Assembly (NCBI GenBank): GCA_030669485.1
Contig: DAOVDL010000036.1
Location: forward strand, 1 to 6,819
Direction: 5' to 3'
DNA: 6,819 nucleotides
From: Candidatus Bathyarchaeota archaeon
GTDB taxonomy: Archaea > Thermoproteota > Bathyarchaeia > Hecatellales > Hecatellaceae
This document shows positions 1 through 6,245 of this stretch, piece by piece (position 1 is the stretch's first letter; each line of letters starts with the position of its first letter). A program made the translations under genes and the position numbers. A model generated the notes under the pieces. That model searched no databases. It was not told the origin of the DNA and saw only the letters and a program-made list of their open reading frames with translations.

Positions 1-3
1 AGG

Positions 4-165
4 GTGAAGAGAAGAAAGTCTGAAACCCCAATGCCCAGCGTAGCTGCAGGGCTTCTCCGCTTCTATGAGGAAGAGACTGCTGGGATAAAAGTTCGACCTG
101 AGATAATAGTTATAATGGCTATAGTCATCACAGCGGTTATAGCCTTAGCTCCAATTTTCTTCTAG
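4..165 (+). CDS. secG: Preprotein translocase subunit Sec61-beta (SecG, archaeal type), 5' end at window edge
   Basis: Small tail-anchored subunit of the archaeal SecYEbeta protein-conducting channel in the cytoplasmic membrane. The frame reads 53 residues from a GTG at 4 and fits the archaeal Sec61-beta pattern: a basic, Pro-containing N-terminus, then the family core SVAAGLLRFYEEE (about residues 13-25) and GIKVRPE (about 28-34), then one hydrophobic C-terminal helix (about 35-53) ending in Phe-Phe with almost no tail. Typical archaeal members have about 50-60 residues, so GTG 4 is a plausible start, but the frame is open to the left edge and a slightly earlier start cannot be excluded. It ends in TAG at 163-165, sharing the palindrome CTAG with the stop of the opposite-strand gene. 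Identification rests on motif recognition and length. Confidence 0.85.
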   Translation: MKRRKSETPMPSVAAGLLRFYEEETAGIKVRPEIIVIMAIVITAVIALAPIFF

Positions 166-446
166 CCCTTCTTCTGAGGAAGAACCTCCACCCTATGAAC
201 AGCGTTCAAATGAATGAAAATCTCGCTCTTCTTTTCTCGAGTTACAACCCTTGGTATCGGATTAGCCACCGTTGACCTGAGAATCACAGCGTCAGCATCA
301 GCCAACCAGATGCCCGGCGGAGTATGAGAGATAGCCTCAATATTTCCCTCATATCCAAAGTCCCTGTCCAAGATTATAGCAACCCTCTTACCTATACTTC
401 TCTCAAGAAAGTGGAAGATAGTGGGGCTTATCGAGTGCTCACTCAT
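162..446 (-). CDS. Small Sm-like (LSm) family protein, probable RNA-binding
   Basis: Ninety-four residues from ATG 446. Residues 14-53 resemble the Sm1 fold: a leading helix end (LERSIGKRV), alternating hydrophobics (VAIIL, 22-26), a turn, YEGNIEAI (32-39) and GIWLADAD (45-52), as in 'G.V.V.L..G..yeG.l...D....L.da'. Residues 75-89 (EIFIHLNAVHRVEVL) resemble the closing Sm2 strands, although the usual Sm2 'RG' is replaced by HLNAV. Archaeal Sm-like proteins form ring oligomers that bind U-rich RNA; if the assignment is right, this is a small single-domain member. The linker between the halves (residues 54-74) is longer than in minimal Sm proteins. It stands alone, far from the por operon, with a TATA-like box near 476-483 giving a very short leader. 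The name is tentative; a different small beta-barrel is possible. Confidence 0.5.
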   Translation of the reverse strand: MSEHSISPTIFHFLERSIGKRVAIILDRDFGYEGNIEAISHTPPGIWLADADAVILRSTVANPIPRVVTREKKSEIFIHLNAVHRVEVLPQKKG

Positions 447-475
447 AACCCTTCATCTACTCGGCGGGGCCTTAC

Positions 476-483
476 CTTAAATT
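476..483 (-). promoter_or_regulatory. Candidate TATA box for the Sm-like gene
   Basis: On the minus strand the sequence ATTTAAGG lies here. Archaeal TATA centres sit about 26 nt before the start site, so transcription would begin near 453, a few bases before ATG 446. A second AT-rich box (ATATATAG, about 501-510) would give a leader of about 30 nt. Seen by eye only. Confidence 0.35.
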
Positions 484-749
484 GGTTCCAACTAATATAC
501 ATCTATATATGTCCTTGTTAGATGTTCAACAGTCAACCTCCCAAAAGCTGTATATTAACTTTTCAAGCCGTTCTTAATTCATTCGAACGTAATCTTCACT
601 CGGCATATTAGAACTGCGGTCATATATTTTCATTTTTCATTGAAAATTGATAGGGTAAACCCTGTGAAAAGTTCAGACTTCATCATCAAAACGGTGTAAC
701 CATCGGGAAGCCTCCAAGTAAAAGCATATGATCTATCCTTTGCTAGAAG

Positions 750-754
750 AAAAA
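750..754 (-). terminator. Oligo-T tract downstream of porB
   Basis: On the minus strand the sequence runs TTTTTCTTC, about 72 nt past the porB stop. Archaeal RNA polymerase terminates mainly at T-runs without requiring a hairpin, so this is a plausible end point for the por transcript. No strong hairpin precedes it. Confidence 0.3.
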
Positions 755-825
755 CGAGTTAAGTTTACACTCATGGTAACCCTTACTATTGCCTACAACC
801 TTGCTTTAGTATACCTGCAACGACT

Positions 826-1770
826 TTAACGTACTGGACCTACAACTTCCGTTCCCACAAGCCTATTGACTTCAGCGACAGACTCATCGACCTGTTGTTG
901 AATTTTGCGGGCATTCTCTTCCGTTAAATGTCTAAAACGCCCTTGCATCTTGAGGTATTCCTCTACCTTTTTCCTCCTCGGAACCCGGGTGGTTACAGTC
1001 ATTTTACCTTCTTGAACCTCGTAGAGAATCCACATACCAGTTTGCACAGCCAATTTACCAATCTCAACCGTAAGGCTAGAATCAAATCTCCACCCGGTCG
1101 GGCAGGGGCAAAGTACATGGATGTAAGCAGGCCCCTCGGTATTGATTCCTTTTTTAATTTTGTTTAAAAGGTCAACCCAGTGGGAGACAATACCGCTAGC
1201 AACGTAGGGTATATTGTGAGCCACTGCTATCGCAATCATATCCTTCTTAGGCTGAGTTTTACCTTTCAAAATTTTTCCGACAGGTGAAGTTGTAGCCCAT
1301 GCACCGAAGGGGGTTGACCCACTTCTTTGGATTCCTGTATTCATATATGCCTCGTTATCTTGGCAGATGTAAAGGACTTTATGGCCTCTCTCCATCATGC
1401 CGCTTAACGATTGAATGCCAATATCTGTTGTTCCTCCATCACCAGCTATCACTATCACAGAAATTTTCCTATCTTTAGATATCACTTCCTTCTTCTTCAG
1501 AGCTTTTATTGCTGATTCAATACCTGAGGCCACTGACGCTGCATTTTCGAAGGCTACATGAGCCCATGGCACCCTCCAAGGTGTCTCTGGAAATATGGAG
1601 GTGGCAACCTCGAGACAGCCGGTAGGGCTAATGATAATACAATCTTTGCCTGCGACTTTTGTTACATACCGTGAAAGTATACCTTCAGGGCAACCTGGGC
1701 ACAGCCTGTGACCAGATGTGAAGTATTCTTCCTTCGGAAAATCTGCTAGTGTCTTATAGAGCGAGCACAT
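826..1770 (-). CDS. porB: Pyruvate:ferredoxin oxidoreductase, beta subunit (TPP-binding)
   Basis: Catalytic subunit that binds thiamine diphosphate and a proximal [4Fe-4S] cluster, in the cytoplasmic complex pyruvate + CoA + oxidised ferredoxin to acetyl-CoA + CO2 + reduced ferredoxin. Its 314 residues match the family's usual size. Cluster ligands expected in the family are visible: C24 and C27 (LCPGC), C52 (PTGCLEVAT), and C221 or C223 (LCPCPTGW). The TPP/Mg motif is GDGGTTDIG (110-118) followed by N139 and EAYMNTG (140-146). FPETPWRVPWAHVAFENAA (60-78) is typical of POR rather than of the 2-oxoglutarate enzymes. ATG 1770 lies 3 nt after the porA stop, so it is the last gene of the operon and probably translationally coupled. 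A branched-chain 2-oxoacid (VOR) specificity cannot be fully excluded. Confidence 0.93.
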   Translation of the reverse strand: MCSLYKTLADFPKEEYFTSGHRLCPGCPEGILSRYVTKVAGKDCIIISPTGCLEVATSIFPETPWRVPWAHVAFENAASVASGIESAIKALKKKEVISKDRKISVIVIAGDGGTTDIGIQSLSGMMERGHKVLYICQDNEAYMNTGIQRSGSTPFGAWATTSPVGKILKGKTQPKKDMIAIAVAHNIPYVASGIVSHWVDLLNKIKKGINTEGPAYIHVLCPCPTGWRFDSSLTVEIGKLAVQTGMWILYEVQEGKMTVTTRVPRRKKVEEYLKMQGRFRHLTEENARKIQQQVDESVAEVNRLVGTEVVGPVR

Positions 1771-1773
1771 TTT

Positions 1774-2955
1774 CTATCCCCTTACACCGTAATACTCGCA
1801 GACCTTTCCAACTTTATTCTCCTTATAGGCGTCAATAGTCTTGTTAAACATGTTTTTTAGATCAGCCACTGTGACATCCCTTCCCCCAATTCCAGCAACA
1901 TAATTCGAGAATAACGGTCTATCCTTCTCGTTCATAAATACGCCCAAGATCTCAGATAGCAGAGGACCAACAGTGCTCCCGAAGCCGATCGCCCTGTCCA
2001 CAACGACTAACACCTTCGCCTTTGATAGGATTTCCCTCCATTTTTGGATAGGCGGTGGCCTAAACAGCCTCGGTCTAAATAGACCTACCTTTTTTTCCTC
2101 TCGGCGAAGCTCGTCAACTGCAACTTTTGCAGTGCTGGCTATAGCCCCCATCGTAACCATAACAAAATCAGCGTCCTCAATTCGATATGTTTCATACAGT
2201 CCGTAGCTTCTGCCAAACCTCTTCCCAAACTCCTCATCAACCTTTCTTAGGTGGTTTGGCACCTTTTCAAGAGCATCAACCAATTGATATTTGAATTCGT
2301 AAGTATAGTCTGGCATACAGAAGACTCCCATCGCTATAGGCTTGTCTGGGTTTAATGTAAACTCCCTCATCTTCTTCGGAATGAAGGCTTGAACATCCTC
2401 GTCACGATGAATCAATACAGCTTCATGAGTATGGCTTAACACATAGCCATCATAACATATCATGACTGGTAACATTAACTCATCAAGCTCCCCGAGTTTG
2501 CATCCTTGAATTATGGAGTCATATGCCTCTTGGGCTGATGAAACATAAATCTGCACCCATCCGCAATCCCTTGAAGCCATAGTGTCTTGGTAGTCAACAT
2601 GAATGTTTATAGGGGCTGAGAGGGTTCTATTCGCCACACCCATAACAATTGGTAACCTCAATCCAGAGGCTATGAACAAACACTCATGCATTAATGCTAG
2701 GCCTTGGGAACATGTAGCAGTGAAGGCCCTAGCCCCCGTTAACGAGGCCCCTATGCAAGCACTCATAGCTGAGTGTTCAGATTCTACTGGTATATACTCG
2801 CCTCTTAATTCTCCATCTGCCACAAACTGAGCAATACGTTCAACCACATTGCTCTGAGGTGTGATAGGATATGCAGCTACAACATCGACATCACATGCTT
2901 TGGCAGCATAAGCTACTGCGTAATTTGTGGGAAGCGGCATTCTTTTAGTAATCAT
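1774..2955 (-). CDS. porA: Pyruvate:ferredoxin oxidoreductase, alpha subunit
   Basis: Large subunit of the four-subunit POR; it completes the active site with PorB and helps bind substrate and CoA. At 393 residues it has the standard archaeal length. Diagnostic stretches in order: YPITPQS (29-35), EYIPVESEHSAMSACIGAS (53-71) with the conserved acidic residues, ATCSQGLALMHE (80-91), and ANRTLSAPINIHVDYQDTMA (108-127) followed by SRDCGW (128-133), a signature of the POR/VOR alpha family. The C-terminal half (VDRAIGFGSTVGPLLSEI) matches the domain that follows. ATG 2955 is 1 nt beyond the porD stop; an in-frame ATG at codon 6 is an alternative start. All expected features are intact. Exact 2-oxoacid preference is inferred from motifs and gene order. 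Confidence 0.93.
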   Translation of the reverse strand: MITKRMPLPTNYAVAYAAKACDVDVVAAYPITPQSNVVERIAQFVADGELRGEYIPVESEHSAMSACIGASLTGARAFTATCSQGLALMHECLFIASGLRLPIVMGVANRTLSAPINIHVDYQDTMASRDCGWVQIYVSSAQEAYDSIIQGCKLGELDELMLPVMICYDGYVLSHTHEAVLIHRDEDVQAFIPKKMREFTLNPDKPIAMGVFCMPDYTYEFKYQLVDALEKVPNHLRKVDEEFGKRFGRSYGLYETYRIEDADFVMVTMGAIASTAKVAVDELRREEKKVGLFRPRLFRPPPIQKWREILSKAKVLVVVDRAIGFGSTVGPLLSEILGVFMNEKDRPLFSNYVAGIGGRDVTVADLKNMFNKTIDAYKENKVGKVCEYYGVRG

Positions 2956-2956
2956 T

Positions 2957-3232
2957 CTACATTTTCTCCTCCACCATCACTATTGCCTTAACAGGGCATT
3001 CGTGGGCACAAATGCCGCAGCCCTTACAGTGATCGTAGTCAATCTCAAAATCTGGACTAATAGCCGCATCTGGACAGAAAACAAAGCAGATCCCGCACTT
3101 GGTACATTTCTTTTTGTCCAAAATTGGTTTAAAGGCAGTTCTCCAAGTTCCAGTTTCATATTGCATACTGCTGCCTGGTGTTACAATCATACAGCCCTTC
3201 GGTATTTCCTTCCAAGATTTTAGTTTAGACAA
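2957..3232 (-). CDS. porD: Pyruvate:ferredoxin oxidoreductase, delta subunit (2x[4Fe-4S] ferredoxin-like)
   Basis: Electron-transfer subunit carrying two [4Fe-4S] clusters that pass electrons from the TPP site to free ferredoxin. Ninety-one residues with two complete cluster motifs: C43-x2-C46-x2-C49-x3-C53-P and C69-x2-C72-x2-C75-x3-C79-P. The N-terminal arm, with PGSSMQYETGTWRTAFKP (19-36), is the usual PorD lead-in that anchors it to the complex. The start is TTG at 3232, only 2 nt after the porG stop; the first ATG (codon 15) would remove part of the conserved arm, so TTG is preferred. It lies between porG and porA as in many archaeal and Thermotoga operons. Confidence 0.93.
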   Translation of the reverse strand: MSKLKSWKEIPKGCMIVTPGSSMQYETGTWRTAFKPILDKKKCTKCGICFVFCPDAAISPDFEIDYDHCKGCGICAHECPVKAIVMVEEKM

Positions 3233-3234
3233 GT

Positions 3235-3795
3235 CTATCTCGCCTTAATTATTTCAGTTTCATTAAACGCCCTTCTAGCGGCATTAGCATTCCTCTCAGC
3301 TATGTCATCTTTGAATCTTTCATGGATTGCATCGATCACTGTTTCGAGCTTCGCAGCGTTTAATGCATTCACAACACTGCCCAACATCGCTGTGTTCACT
3401 ATAGGAACCCTAAGCTCTTCTAAAGCTATCTTCGTGGCGTTGACAGTTGCAACTGAACTGGAAAAATTAAATGTTTTCAACATCTCTCTGGGCGTTTTGA
3501 ATGTATTAATTATTAGATACCCCTCTTTTTTTAACCCCCCAGTCACGTTTAAGATCGTTAGGAGCTTTGGATCAAGAATTACAACAACATCCGGATTGTA
3601 AATGTTACACCGGAGGTTTATTGGTTTGTCATCAATCCTTGTGAAAGCTACCAAGGGAGCGCCTCTTCTCTCGGGTCCAAATTCTGCGAAGGACTGAGCA
3701 TATCCCTCCTCCCTGATTACTGCGTGTGCAAGCAAGAGCGCTGCTGTTACAACTCCCTGGCCTCCTCTCCCATGCCATCTGATTTCGGTTAACAC
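3235..3795 (-). CDS. porG: Pyruvate:ferredoxin oxidoreductase, gamma subunit
   Basis: First gene of the por operon. The gamma subunit makes the CoA-side domain of the heterotetramer. Its 186 residues fit the family (about 180-190). Signature motifs: IRWHGRGGQGVVTAALLLA (5-23), FAEFGPERRGAPLVAFTRID (36-55), and NTAMLGSVVNALNAAKLETV in the C-terminal third. The start is GTG at 3795; a GAGG stretch (minus strand, 3801-3804) lies 5 nt upstream and fits a ribosome binding site, with a second GGTG at 3810-3813. Being first, its upstream region (divergent from alba) should carry the promoter for the whole operon. Confidence 0.92.
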   Translation of the reverse strand: MLTEIRWHGRGGQGVVTAALLLAHAVIREEGYAQSFAEFGPERRGAPLVAFTRIDDKPINLRCNIYNPDVVVILDPKLLTILNVTGGLKKEGYLIINTFKTPREMLKTFNFSSSVATVNATKIALEELRVPIVNTAMLGSVVNALNAAKLETVIDAIHERFKDDIAERNANAARRAFNETEIIKAR

Positions 3796-3800
3796 AGTAC

Positions 3801-3804
3801 CCTC
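3801..3804 (-). promoter_or_regulatory. Ribosome binding site for porG
   Basis: GAGG on the minus strand, 5 nt before the GTG start at 3795, complements the archaeal 16S rRNA tail (CCUC). It supports GTG over a later start. Confidence 0.5.
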
Positions 3805-3861
3805 TCTCCCACCAAGTACGGATATCTATAACAAACGTTTATGTGCATTAACCAAAAAAGT

Positions 3862-3871
3862 AATTTAAATA
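3862..3871 (-). promoter_or_regulatory. Candidate por operon TATA box
   Basis: The self-complementary core ATTTAAAT at 3863-3870 would place a minus-strand start near 3840 and a leader of about 45 nt containing the porG ribosome binding site. A closer box (TTATAGAT, about 3824-3831) would put the start inside or next to that site, so it is less attractive. Visual call only. Confidence 0.35.
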
Positions 3872-4011
3872 GTACACTTTATGGCTCCCATGTCATACTA
3901 TAAGGGTATTATATATTTCTTTCGAGGCTACCAATCCCATGGAGAAAGGCTATACCTCTATAACTTTTCGGAGTTTTTTACACGAAATATTTTTCAAGTA
4001 TAGGGTAGGAC

Positions 4012-4019
4012 TATAAAAT
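4012..4019 (+). promoter_or_regulatory. Candidate TATA box for alba, implying a leaderless mRNA
   Basis: TATAAAAT is centred about 23-24 nt before the alba ATG at 4039, near the distance archaeal TBP uses to set the start site. The message would then begin at or near the ATG, consistent with the lack of a clear Shine-Dalgarno in the bases just upstream. A competing box is the AT-rich stretch TTATATAT near 3909-3916, which would give a leader of about 100 nt. Confidence 0.4.
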
Positions 4020-4038
4020 CGATGTTAGGGTTTGAAAC

Positions 4039-4341
4039 ATGGCTGAGAAAACCGGTAACGCAGTGTCTAAACCGAATATAGTTTTGGTGGGCAGTAAACC
4101 TGTGATGAACTATATTGTTGCATGCGTCACTTTCTTCAATCAAGGTGTGAATAACATCGTATTGAAAGCTAGAGGTAAAGCTATCAGTAAAACCGTTGAT
4201 ACAGTTGAGCTGTTGAAGAGGGCATTCGTCAAGGATTTGGTAGTGCAGAAAATAAACATTGGCACTGAGCTGGTTGAAAGGGAAAACCGAAAGTCTAATG
4301 TCAGCACCATAGAGATATCTATAGAGAAGCCGCCCTTGTAA
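4039..4341 (+). CDS. albA: DNA/RNA-binding chromatin protein Alba (Sac10b family)
   Basis: Abundant archaeal nucleoid protein that dimerises and coats DNA, and also binds RNA. The 100 residues align along their full length with the family: NIVLVGSKPVMNYIVA (13-28), FNQGVNNIVLKARGKAISKTVDTVELLKR (33-61), and the beta-hairpin arm leading to STIEISIEKP near the C-terminus. In Sulfolobus Alba the DNA-contact loop has the Lys16-Lys17 pair; here the aligned residues are S19 and K20, so the first lysine, whose acetylation has been studied, is absent. The N-terminal arm (residues 1-12) is slightly long. The ATG is preceded by a TATA-like box at leaderless distance. Its last 23 bp overlap the 3' end of the opposite-strand DUF123 gene. 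The next gene on its own strand, EndoQ, starts about 540 bp further on. Confidence 0.97.
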   Translation: MAEKTGNAVSKPNIVLVGSKPVMNYIVACVTFFNQGVNNIVLKARGKAISKTVDTVELLKRAFVKDLVVQKINIGTELVERENRKSNVSTIEISIEKPPL

Positions 4342-4771
4342 GTTCCGAGCAAGCAACAGCTATCCGTTTTAGGGGTTGAGCCTTGAAATAGTAGAGGTGA
4401 CCCTTGCAACCATCCCTGCAGTCTGATGATCCGAAGTTTGCTATCACAGCGTCGGCTATCTCCCAAATCCTCTTCGAGATCTTGCACTCTACTCTTCTCT
4501 GAGCTTCTACAGGTAAGGCAGTCAAGAGGTTCACTTCACTATCAGCTAGTAGGTAATCGATGTGCCAGTGTAAGCGTTGGGCATTCTCTGATTTTACTCT
4601 TCTATGCCTCTTCAACCTACTTTCTATAGTTAGATTTCTTCCGAAGGCCGAGCCCACGTAGGCGTAGTATCCACTTCTTACCTTTATCTCCCCTAGTCTG
4701 CCAACTTTGAGTAAGTGGGTTCTCCGGCAATGTAATGTAAGGACGTAAGCACCTATCAAAGTTAACACCAA
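4319..4771 (-). CDS. DUF123 / GIY-YIG-like nuclease family protein
   Basis: About 150 residues matching the archaeal DUF123 family, regarded as a divergent branch of GIY-YIG nucleases; a biochemical role is not established to my knowledge. Visible: GAYVL (7-11, the 'GIY' strand), GYYAYVGSAFG (34-44, the 'YIG' strand and following turn), then R52, RLKRHRR (52-58) with the catalytic-helix basic residues, HWHIDYLL (68-75), and FGSSDCRDGCKGHLYYF (113-129) with C118, C122 and H125 as a possible metal site. The furthest-upstream start is TTG 4771; GTG 4768 or TTG 4759 are also possible, and a TATA-like box at 4783-4791 would put the transcript start near 4761, favouring the shortest form. The gene is divergent from the EndoQ gene and converges on alba, suggesting, without proving, a DNA-maintenance role. 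Confidence 0.85.
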   Translation of the reverse strand: MVLTLIGAYVLTLHCRRTHLLKVGRLGEIKVRSGYYAYVGSAFGRNLTIESRLKRHRRVKSENAQRLHWHIDYLLADSEVNLLTALPVEAQRRVECKISKRIWEIADAVIANFGSSDCRDGCKGHLYYFKAQPLKRIAVACSELTRAASL

Positions 4772-4782
4772 GTTGGGTCGCT

Positions 4783-4791
4783 ACTTATAAT
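4783..4791. promoter_or_regulatory. Shared divergent TATA-like element between DUF123 and EndoQ genes
   Basis: The sequence CTTATAATA reads as a TATA-like box on the plus strand (CTTATAAT) and on the minus strand (TATTATAAG). It is the only good candidate in the 113-bp gap. On the plus strand it would start the EndoQ message near 4814; on the minus strand it would start the DUF123 message near 4761. One TBP site could therefore serve both genes in opposite directions. Confidence 0.4.
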
Positions 4792-4874
4792 ATCTTTGTG
4801 AGAGAATACTTCTTAACAGATCCCTTGCAGACAGATCTTTCAGACAGCTCAGATATCTGGCATATGCCTATTAC

Positions 4875-4879
4875 GGTGG
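4875..4879 (+). promoter_or_regulatory. Ribosome binding site that decides the EndoQ start
   Basis: GGTGG lies 5 nt before TTG 4885. It is 17 nt from the next ATG (4897), too far for normal use, and 77 nt downstream of the GTG at 4798 that would give the longest frame. It supports TTG 4885. Confidence 0.6.
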
Positions 4880-4884
4880 TTTCA

Positions 4885-6174
4885 TTGAGAGTTATTATGG
4901 ATGCCCACATCCACTCGAAGTACAGTAAAGCCACAAGCCAAGCGATGAGCATCCAGGCTATTGCCCAGTATGCTGGGATCAAAGGTCTAACCCTTGTAGG
5001 AACAGGAGATTTCACCCACCCTAACTGGTTAAGGGAGCTGAAGGAGAAGCTCGTAAAAACGCCTGAAAGCGGATTTTACACCATCAACTCACCGGCTAAC
5101 TATAAGACCATTTTCATGCTCACCGCAGAGGTACATACTATCTTCGAGTTCGAGGGGAAGATCAGGAAGATCCATCACGTTATCTGGTCCCCTAACCTAG
5201 AGGTGGTCGAGCAAGTAAATGCTGTTCTCTCAAAGTATGGATCTCTAGAAGCTGACGGCAGACCAACCTTGCAAATAACTCCACCAGAGTTAGTGGAGGT
5301 GATCCTTGGTGTTTCCAAGGAGAACGTGATCTTTCCCGCTCATGCTTGGACGCCATGGTTTAGCCTCTTCGGAGCCTTTAGTGGCTTCGATCGCTTAGAA
5401 GATTGTTATCAAGATATGAGTTGTAAGATTTTTGCCCTTGAGACTGGGCTCTCCTCCAATCCGCCTATGAACTGGCGGTTAAGCAATCTTGATAGATTGA
5501 CGTTGGTCTCTAACTCTGACAGCCACAGCTACTGGCCTTGGAGGCTAGGCCGTGAAGCAAATGTCTTAGAGCTCGATGAGTTGTCTTACCTTGGCGTCGT
5601 AGAGGCGGTAAGATCCAAGGACCCCAACCGTTTCCTCTTCACTATAGAGACCAATCCAACCTATGGGAAATATCATTGGTCTGGTCACCGAAGATGCGAG
5701 GTTTCAATGCCTGCCTCTGAGGCTATAGCGCACCAAGGCATATGCCCAGTCTGCGGGCGGAGGATGACCAAAGGGGTGGAACAGCGGATCGGGGAGTTGG
5801 CAGACAGACCTGCAGGCTTCAAGCCCAAGAACGTTCCTGGTTACGTACATCTTCTTCCACTATCCGAGATAATAGCCTCAACTGTGGGGGTAACCACCCT
5901 TGCAAGCCGAAAAGTGTGGGACATATACAATCTATTAATTGCTAAGTTCGGAAGCGAGTACACGGTGCTCTTGGACACAGAATTCAAAAGTCTCTGCAAG
6001 GCCGTAGACCAGAGATTAGCCCGCTTCATAATCCAAGTGAGAGAGGGCAGAGTGAAAATCATTCCGGGATACGACGGCGTTTACGGAAAACTTGAGGTTG
6101 AGGATGCTGAAGAAGCTAAGAAGCAAGGCTCAGCGAAGCAGAAGAACAAAATGAGTCTAAATGACTTCATGTAA
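4885..6174 (+). CDS. Endonuclease Q (EndoQ) family PHP-domain DNA repair nuclease
   Basis: EndoQ enzymes cut DNA 5' of deaminated bases (uracil, hypoxanthine, xanthine) and abasic sites. From TTG 4885 the protein has 429 residues, the family length. The N-terminal PHP domain shows DAHIHSKYS (6-14), GTGDFTHP (39-46), AEVHTIFE (81-88), HHVIWSP (97-103), FPAHAWTPWFS (150-160) and SNSDSHS (209-215), giving the His/Asp/Glu metal ligands in order. A zinc-finger-like segment follows: GHRRC (267-271) and CPVC (287-290), then ELADRP (304-309). The C-terminus is Lys-rich and ends KMSLNDFM (422-429), a PCNA-binding-like motif. The 29 extra residues from GTG 4798 lack family similarity and would begin upstream of the predicted transcript start. 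Partner gene: divergent DUF123. Older names for the family include 'phosphoesterase' or 'UvrD-like helicase-associated' protein. Confidence 0.87.
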   Translation: MRVIMDAHIHSKYSKATSQAMSIQAIAQYAGIKGLTLVGTGDFTHPNWLRELKEKLVKTPESGFYTINSPANYKTIFMLTAEVHTIFEFEGKIRKIHHVIWSPNLEVVEQVNAVLSKYGSLEADGRPTLQITPPELVEVILGVSKENVIFPAHAWTPWFSLFGAFSGFDRLEDCYQDMSCKIFALETGLSSNPPMNWRLSNLDRLTLVSNSDSHSYWPWRLGREANVLELDELSYLGVVEAVRSKDPNRFLFTIETNPTYGKYHWSGHRRCEVSMPASEAIAHQGICPVCGRRMTKGVEQRIGELADRPAGFKPKNVPGYVHLLPLSEIIASTVGVTTLASRKVWDIYNLLIAKFGSEYTVLLDTEFKSLCKAVDQRLARFIIQVREGRVKIIPGYDGVYGKLEVEDAEEAKKQGSAKQKNKMSLNDFM

Positions 6175-6202
6175 CGCTTACTAGTATCGCTGTGTTGAGC
6201 AG

Positions 6203-6230
6203 CTTGCTGTCTGCTTTTTAGCAAGGTTTT
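6203..6230 (+). terminator. Weak hairpin plus oligo-T tracts after the EndoQ gene
   Basis: CTTGCT (6203-6208) can pair with AGCAAG (6220-6225) around an 11-nt loop containing TTTTT (6215-6219); TTTT follows at 6227-6230 and another TTTTT at 6242-6246. Starting 29 nt after the stop codon, three closely spaced T-runs are a credible archaeal terminator; the hairpin may be incidental. Confidence 0.45.
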
Positions 6231-6245
6231 AACTGGGTTGGTTTT

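Larger units (their letters stand above)
447..825. other. Gene-free intergenic region between porB and the Sm-like gene
   Basis: No supported gene lies in these 379 bases. They hold the presumed promoter of the Sm-like gene at the low end and the 3' flank of the por operon at the high end. Two adjacent dyads are visible: TTTTCA-T-TGAAAA at 634-646 and AGGGT-AA-ACCCT at 652-663. A 42-codon minus-strand open frame (630-758) reads smoothly but has no start codon near its beginning and matches nothing I recognise. No tRNA with a pairable T-arm was found on either strand. Confidence 0.6.

Noticed and set aside
580..595. TTCGAA stretch resembling a tRNA T-loop
   Set aside because: The flanking bases cannot form a 5-bp T-stem and no acceptor, D or anticodon arms are present.
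672..690. ATGATGA on the minus strand resembling a C/D guide RNA C box
   Set aside because: A CTGA follows only a few bases later, leaving no room for a guide, and no matching D/C' arrangement was seen.
630..758. 42-codon minus-strand open frame in the por/Sm-like gap
   Set aside because: No start codon until codon 24, no ribosome binding site, no recognised similarity, and a frame of this length is expected by chance among six frames.
3994..4356. Minus-strand 120-residue frame opposite alba
   Set aside because: It lies antisense to the unmistakable Alba gene and has no family features.
4798..4884. Longer EndoQ frame starting at GTG 4798
   Set aside because: The extra 29 residues show no PHP similarity, the GGTGG site fits TTG 4885, and the shared TATA element would start the message downstream of 4798.
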